Below are positions 55,611 to 58,261 of a DNA stretch of 58,261 nucleotides, piece by piece. This DNA comes from Candidatus Paceibacterota bacterium. Its GTDB lineage: Bacteria; Verrucomicrobiota; Verrucomicrobiia; Limisphaerales; UBA8199. The stretch's first letter is position 1. The number at the start of each line of letters is the position of its first letter. The position numbers were made by a program, and so were the translations under genes. The notes beneath the pieces were generated by a model. That model had not been told where the DNA came from, did not search any database, and worked only from the letters and a program-made list of their open reading frames with translations. The stretch covers positions 1-58,261 of the forward strand of contig DAOTCE010000031.1 in assembly GCA_035452965.1 (NCBI GenBank). The letters are read 5' to 3'.

Positions 55611-56546
55611 ATGAATAGAACCCCAGCCTCCACCGGAAGCCGCTCTTCTCTCGTCCGTGCGGCGGTTCATACGCCGAGCCTGGTCATCCGTTGGCGCCTC
55701 GCCGCGTTATTCTGCCTGATCACTGCCTTTGCCATCCCGGGTGCAACTTCGGCTTGGGGCGTCACCAGGCGGGATGACCAACCGGACCAAAGCTACCTGG
55801 ACCTTGCGGCCAGCCCGGACTACGCCAGCGTCGGGACATTCTCCAGCGGACTTACCGGTTGCGGCACATTAATTGCGCCGGATTGGGTGCTGACCGCCGC
55901 CCATTTGTTTCTCCAGAGCTCAGGCACATTCACCATCAACGGGGCGACCTACTCCGCCAACCAGTTGATCAAACATCCGCAATATGTAAGCGGCCGGGAG
56001 ATGCAGGGTTACGACATCGGCTTGGCTCATCTCACCACACCTGTTCCGAGCGTCACGCCCGCAACCCTTTACAGTTCATCCCTCGAACCCGTCTATGTCA
56101 TGACCTTCGTCGCATTTGGAATGACCGGCACGGGTCTGACCGGCGCCAATACCACGGATCTCAAAAGGCGCGCCTGCCAAAACTTGCCGGACGGCGACTA
56201 CGGCAGTCCCGCCGTCTTGTTGGGCTCGGACTTTGATAATCCTCACTCCCCCGCGGACAGCGATTTCGGGGACCCGGCCCCGTTGCCGCTCGAGGGCCTG
56301 CCCGCCTACGGTGACAGCGGCGGCGGAGTGTTTCTGACCGCCGATGCGAAAACCTATCTCGCCGGCGTCATCTCCTTCGTCGCCAGCACCGACGGGCTCG
56401 GCAACTCAAACTACGGCGACGTCACCGGTTTCGGGCGAGTGTCCGCCTTCAGGGACTGGATCAACCTGCGCATCCCCGAGCCGTCCACCGCCGGCCTGAC
56501 CGGCCTCGGAGCAGCGTTCCTGTTGTTATATCGGCGACGCAAATAG
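55611..56546 (+). CDS. Trypsin-like serine protease with PEP-CTERM anchor
   Basis: The 311-residue exported protein has a long basic leader and hydrophobic helix (WRLAALFCLITAFAIPGATS, about 28-47). The chymotrypsin-fold triad is visible: VLTAAHLF (His98), YDIGLAHL (Asp135) and YGDSGGGVFL (Ser236). The C terminus PEPSTAGLTGLGAAFLLLYRRRK is a PEP-CTERM sorting signal (Pro-Glu-Pro, membrane helix, Arg cluster) recognised by exosortase. It is probably a surface or matrix protease. No exosortase gene is in the window. Confidence 0.9.
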   Translation: MNRTPASTGSRSSLVRAAVHTPSLVIRWRLAALFCLITAFAIPGATSAWGVTRRDDQPDQSYLDLAASPDYASVGTFSSGLTGCGTLIAPDWVLTAAHLFLQSSGTFTINGATYSANQLIKHPQYVSGREMQGYDIGLAHLTTPVPSVTPATLYSSSLEPVYVMTFVAFGMTGTGLTGANTTDLKRRACQNLPDGDYGSPAVLLGSDFDNPHSPADSDFGDPAPLPLEGLPAYGDSGGGVFLTADAKTYLAGVISFVASTDGLGNSNYGDVTGFGRVSAFRDWINLRIPEPSTAGLTGLGAAFLLLYRRRK

Positions 56547-56579
56547 CCGCGGCGAACCCGTGCGGAAGCAGTCAATCCA

Positions 56580-58190
56580 ATGAACCCGCGCGATTCCAGT
56601 GCAGGCGTCCTGGGGAAATACTGGCGGTGCGCACATCGCATGCTTCTGGCTGCGGCCGTGGGAGCGCTATGTGGGGCAGCGGGCAGCGGGTTGGCGGCCG
56701 AGCAACCCACCCTCCGGCCCAACATCGTCCTCATCATGGCCGACGACATGGGTTACTCGGACCTCGGGTGCTACGGCAGCGAGATTCGGACGCCCAACCT
56801 CGACCGACTCGCCCGCGAGGGCTTGCGCTTCACTCAGTTCTACAACAACGCCAAGTGCATCCCCACCCGCGCCTCCATCCTCACCGGCCTTTATCCGCGA
56901 GGGTTGCGGGCGCGGCTGACAACCAACATGGTGACCGTGGCGGAGGTCTTGCGAGGCGCGGGCTATCAAACCGCCCTCAGCGGCAAGTGGCACCTGGGCC
57001 CCACAGCGCCGCACCGGCCCATGGACCGCGGTTTCGACGAGTTCTACGGCCTGCTGGACGGCTGCTGCAACTACTTCGACCCCGCCCGCCAGGACCCGCC
57101 ATTCGAGGGCGGCCGCTTCCGCATCTTCGCCCACAACCGCCAGCGCATCCGGAACTTCCCATCCGACTTCTACACTACTGACGCCTTCACGGAGCACGCC
57201 GCGGCGACGCTGCGACGGTTCGCCGCAGCGGGCAAGCCGTTCTTCCTGCACTTGTGCTACACCGCGCCGCATTCGCCCATCCAGGCGCGGCCGGAAGACA
57301 TCGCCCGGTATGAGGGCAAATACAGCGCTGGCTGGGACGCGCTCCGGCGGCAACGCCACGCCCGGCAACTCGAATTGAAGCTGCTTGACCCGAAGTGGGC
57401 GCTGCCGGAACCCGATGAAATGGTCTACAACTGGAGCACCGCAAACCAGCCGTGGGAGGACCGCCGCATGGCGGTGTACGCCGCGATGGTGGACCGAATG
57501 GACCAGAACATCGGCCGGCTGCTGCAAGCGCTCGCCGACCTGAACCTGGAGACCAACACCGTGGTCATGTTCCTCTCCGACAACGGCAGCAGCAGTGGCG
57601 AGGCGGGCGGGCGCGATACTTCCCAGTTGGCGGGGCCGAAATCGAGCTACATGAACGTCGGGCCGGCGTGGGCCCATGCGCACAACACCCCATTCCGGCG
57701 CTACAAGCTTTGGCTGCACGAAGGCGGCATCGCCACGCCCTTCATCGTGCGCTGGCCCAGCGTGGTCAAGCCCGGCACCCTCACACACCAAATCGGGCAC
57801 ATCATAGACGTGCTGCCCACCTGCCTGGAACTCGCCGGCGCCAAATACCCGCGCGAGTTCAATGGGCAAGAAATCCTGCCCGTCGAAGGCCGCAGCCTCG
57901 TGCCTGCCTTCCGGGGCAAGGAAGTTCGCCCGCCAGACCTGCTGTTCTGGGAACAGGACGGCAACCGTGCTGTGCGCCAGGGCAAGTGGAAACTGGTCTG
58001 GGACGTCGAGCTCAGGCGCTGGGAACTCTACGACCTCGAAGCCGACCGGACAGAAACAAAAGACCTGGCCGCAAGGCACCCTGCCAGGGTCAGGAAACTG
58101 GCTGCGGCCTACGACCGCTGGGCCAGAGCCACCGGCCACACCGGGGAGCCACCGACCAGGAAGCCCGCCCCGCAGAAGTCCAGCCAGTAA
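56580..58190 (+). CDS. Exported sulfatase (arylsulfatase-type)
   Basis: The 536-residue sulfatase has an N-terminal signal (MLLAAAVGALCGAAGSGLAA within residues 21-40). The first metal motif is PNIVLIMADDMGYSDLGCYG (Asp55, Asp56), and the formylglycine signature is CIPTRASILTGLYP (Cys93, Pro95, Arg97). The Lys-Trp-His of SGKWHLG and FLSDNGSSSGEAGG near the middle complete the active site. It hydrolyses sulfate esters, most likely of polysaccharides, and requires the formylglycine-generating enzyme. It lies 33 bp after the protease gene and may be co-transcribed. Confidence 0.95.
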   Translation: MNPRDSSAGVLGKYWRCAHRMLLAAAVGALCGAAGSGLAAEQPTLRPNIVLIMADDMGYSDLGCYGSEIRTPNLDRLAREGLRFTQFYNNAKCIPTRASILTGLYPRGLRARLTTNMVTVAEVLRGAGYQTALSGKWHLGPTAPHRPMDRGFDEFYGLLDGCCNYFDPARQDPPFEGGRFRIFAHNRQRIRNFPSDFYTTDAFTEHAAATLRRFAAAGKPFFLHLCYTAPHSPIQARPEDIARYEGKYSAGWDALRRQRHARQLELKLLDPKWALPEPDEMVYNWSTANQPWEDRRMAVYAAMVDRMDQNIGRLLQALADLNLETNTVVMFLSDNGSSSGEAGGRDTSQLAGPKSSYMNVGPAWAHAHNTPFRRYKLWLHEGGIATPFIVRWPSVVKPGTLTHQIGHIIDVLPTCLELAGAKYPREFNGQEILPVEGRSLVPAFRGKEVRPPDLLFWEQDGNRAVRQGKWKLVWDVELRRWELYDLEADRTETKDLAARHPARVRKLAAAYDRWARATGHTGEPPTRKPAPQKSSQ

Positions 58191-58261
58191 CAGCCCCAAC
58201 GCCCGGACGAAGAGTTCTGAGTCAGTCCGTCAACGGTTTTGTTGAAAGTTATTCACCGCGC

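Noticed and set aside
1..58261. CRISPR array
   Set aside because: No regularly spaced identical 24-40-bp repeats with unique spacers were seen; the repeat fields at 2.6 kb and the filler zones are short-period or irregular.
1..58261. Insertion sequence or DDE transposase
   Set aside because: No transposase motif or terminal inverted-repeat element with target duplication was recognised; recombinases present are tyrosine or serine types.

Overview
The window reads as a chromosomal segment of an uncultured or little-studied Verrucomicrobiota bacterium, probably near Limisphaerales/Pedosphaera. This is inferred from gene style: an ECF sigma factor fused to a membrane segment and carboxypeptidase-regulatory-like repeats, Gfo/Idh/MocA oxidoreductase and sugar-isomerase clusters, a sulfatase, a PEP-CTERM protein, and characteristic interspersed palindromic filler. 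No 16S or other marker gene is present, so the placement is not proven.

Layout. (1) 1-13.0 kb: a compact minus-strand phage-type module. In transcription order it holds an uncharacterised gene pair, a terminator, a small XRE regulator with an operator-like palindrome, two excisionase-type HTH proteins, a Hjc-like resolvase, an OB-fold/SSB-like protein, a DnaQ-like exonuclease, a LuxR-type HTH, a PIF1-like helicase, two hypotheticals, a primase/SF3 helicase, a zinc-ribbon primase-like protein containing an iteron-like repeat field, and small and large terminase. No portal, capsid or tail gene is seen; the operon ends in a hairpin facing a convergent partial gene with its own terminator. (2) 13.5-17.5 kb: a plus-strand defence patch with an AbiE type IV toxin-antitoxin pair and operator, a collapsed hsdR relic, and a TcmP / Gp37-Gp68 pair. 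(3) 17.8-22.6 kb: a secreted protein and a 1102-residue ECF sigma fusion, each behind a near-identical 48-bp promoter-like block. (4) 22.6-28.9 kb: small plus-strand genes for lipoproteins and membrane or secreted proteins, separated by imperfect inverted repeats that look like integron attC sites, without an adjacent IntI. Three paralogous DUF4177-like lipoproteins lie in it. (5) 29.1-31.05 kb: a large tyrosine recombinase and tRNA-Arg(TCG).

(6) 31.05-46.67 kb: an AT-richer genomic island bounded by a 41-bp direct repeat of the 5' half of the tRNA-Arg gene. It carries its own tyrosine recombinase next to one end, a tight minus-strand operon (winged helix, DUF3102-like, DNA methyltransferase, a putative polymerase-palm protein), a serine recombinase with small partner genes, an RHH regulator with an operator region, a divergent type II restriction-modification pair, and secreted or membrane cargo. 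(7) 46.8-58.3 kb: host chromosome with zwf, tRNA-Leu(CAA), an operon of two Gfo/Idh/MocA oxidoreductases and two sugar-isomerase-like proteins, a YpfJ-type metalloprotease gene with an internal amber codon, tagaturonate epimerase (uxaE), a PEP-CTERM serine protease and a sulfatase. The last set suggests polysaccharide/uronate catabolism.

The main theme is accretion of mobile DNA around one tRNA-Arg gene, with a different recombinase on each side. The best leads are the attC-like cassette array, the polymerase-like protein on the island, the uncharacterised gene pair in the phage module, the iteron field inside the primase-like gene, and the duplicated ECF promoter.
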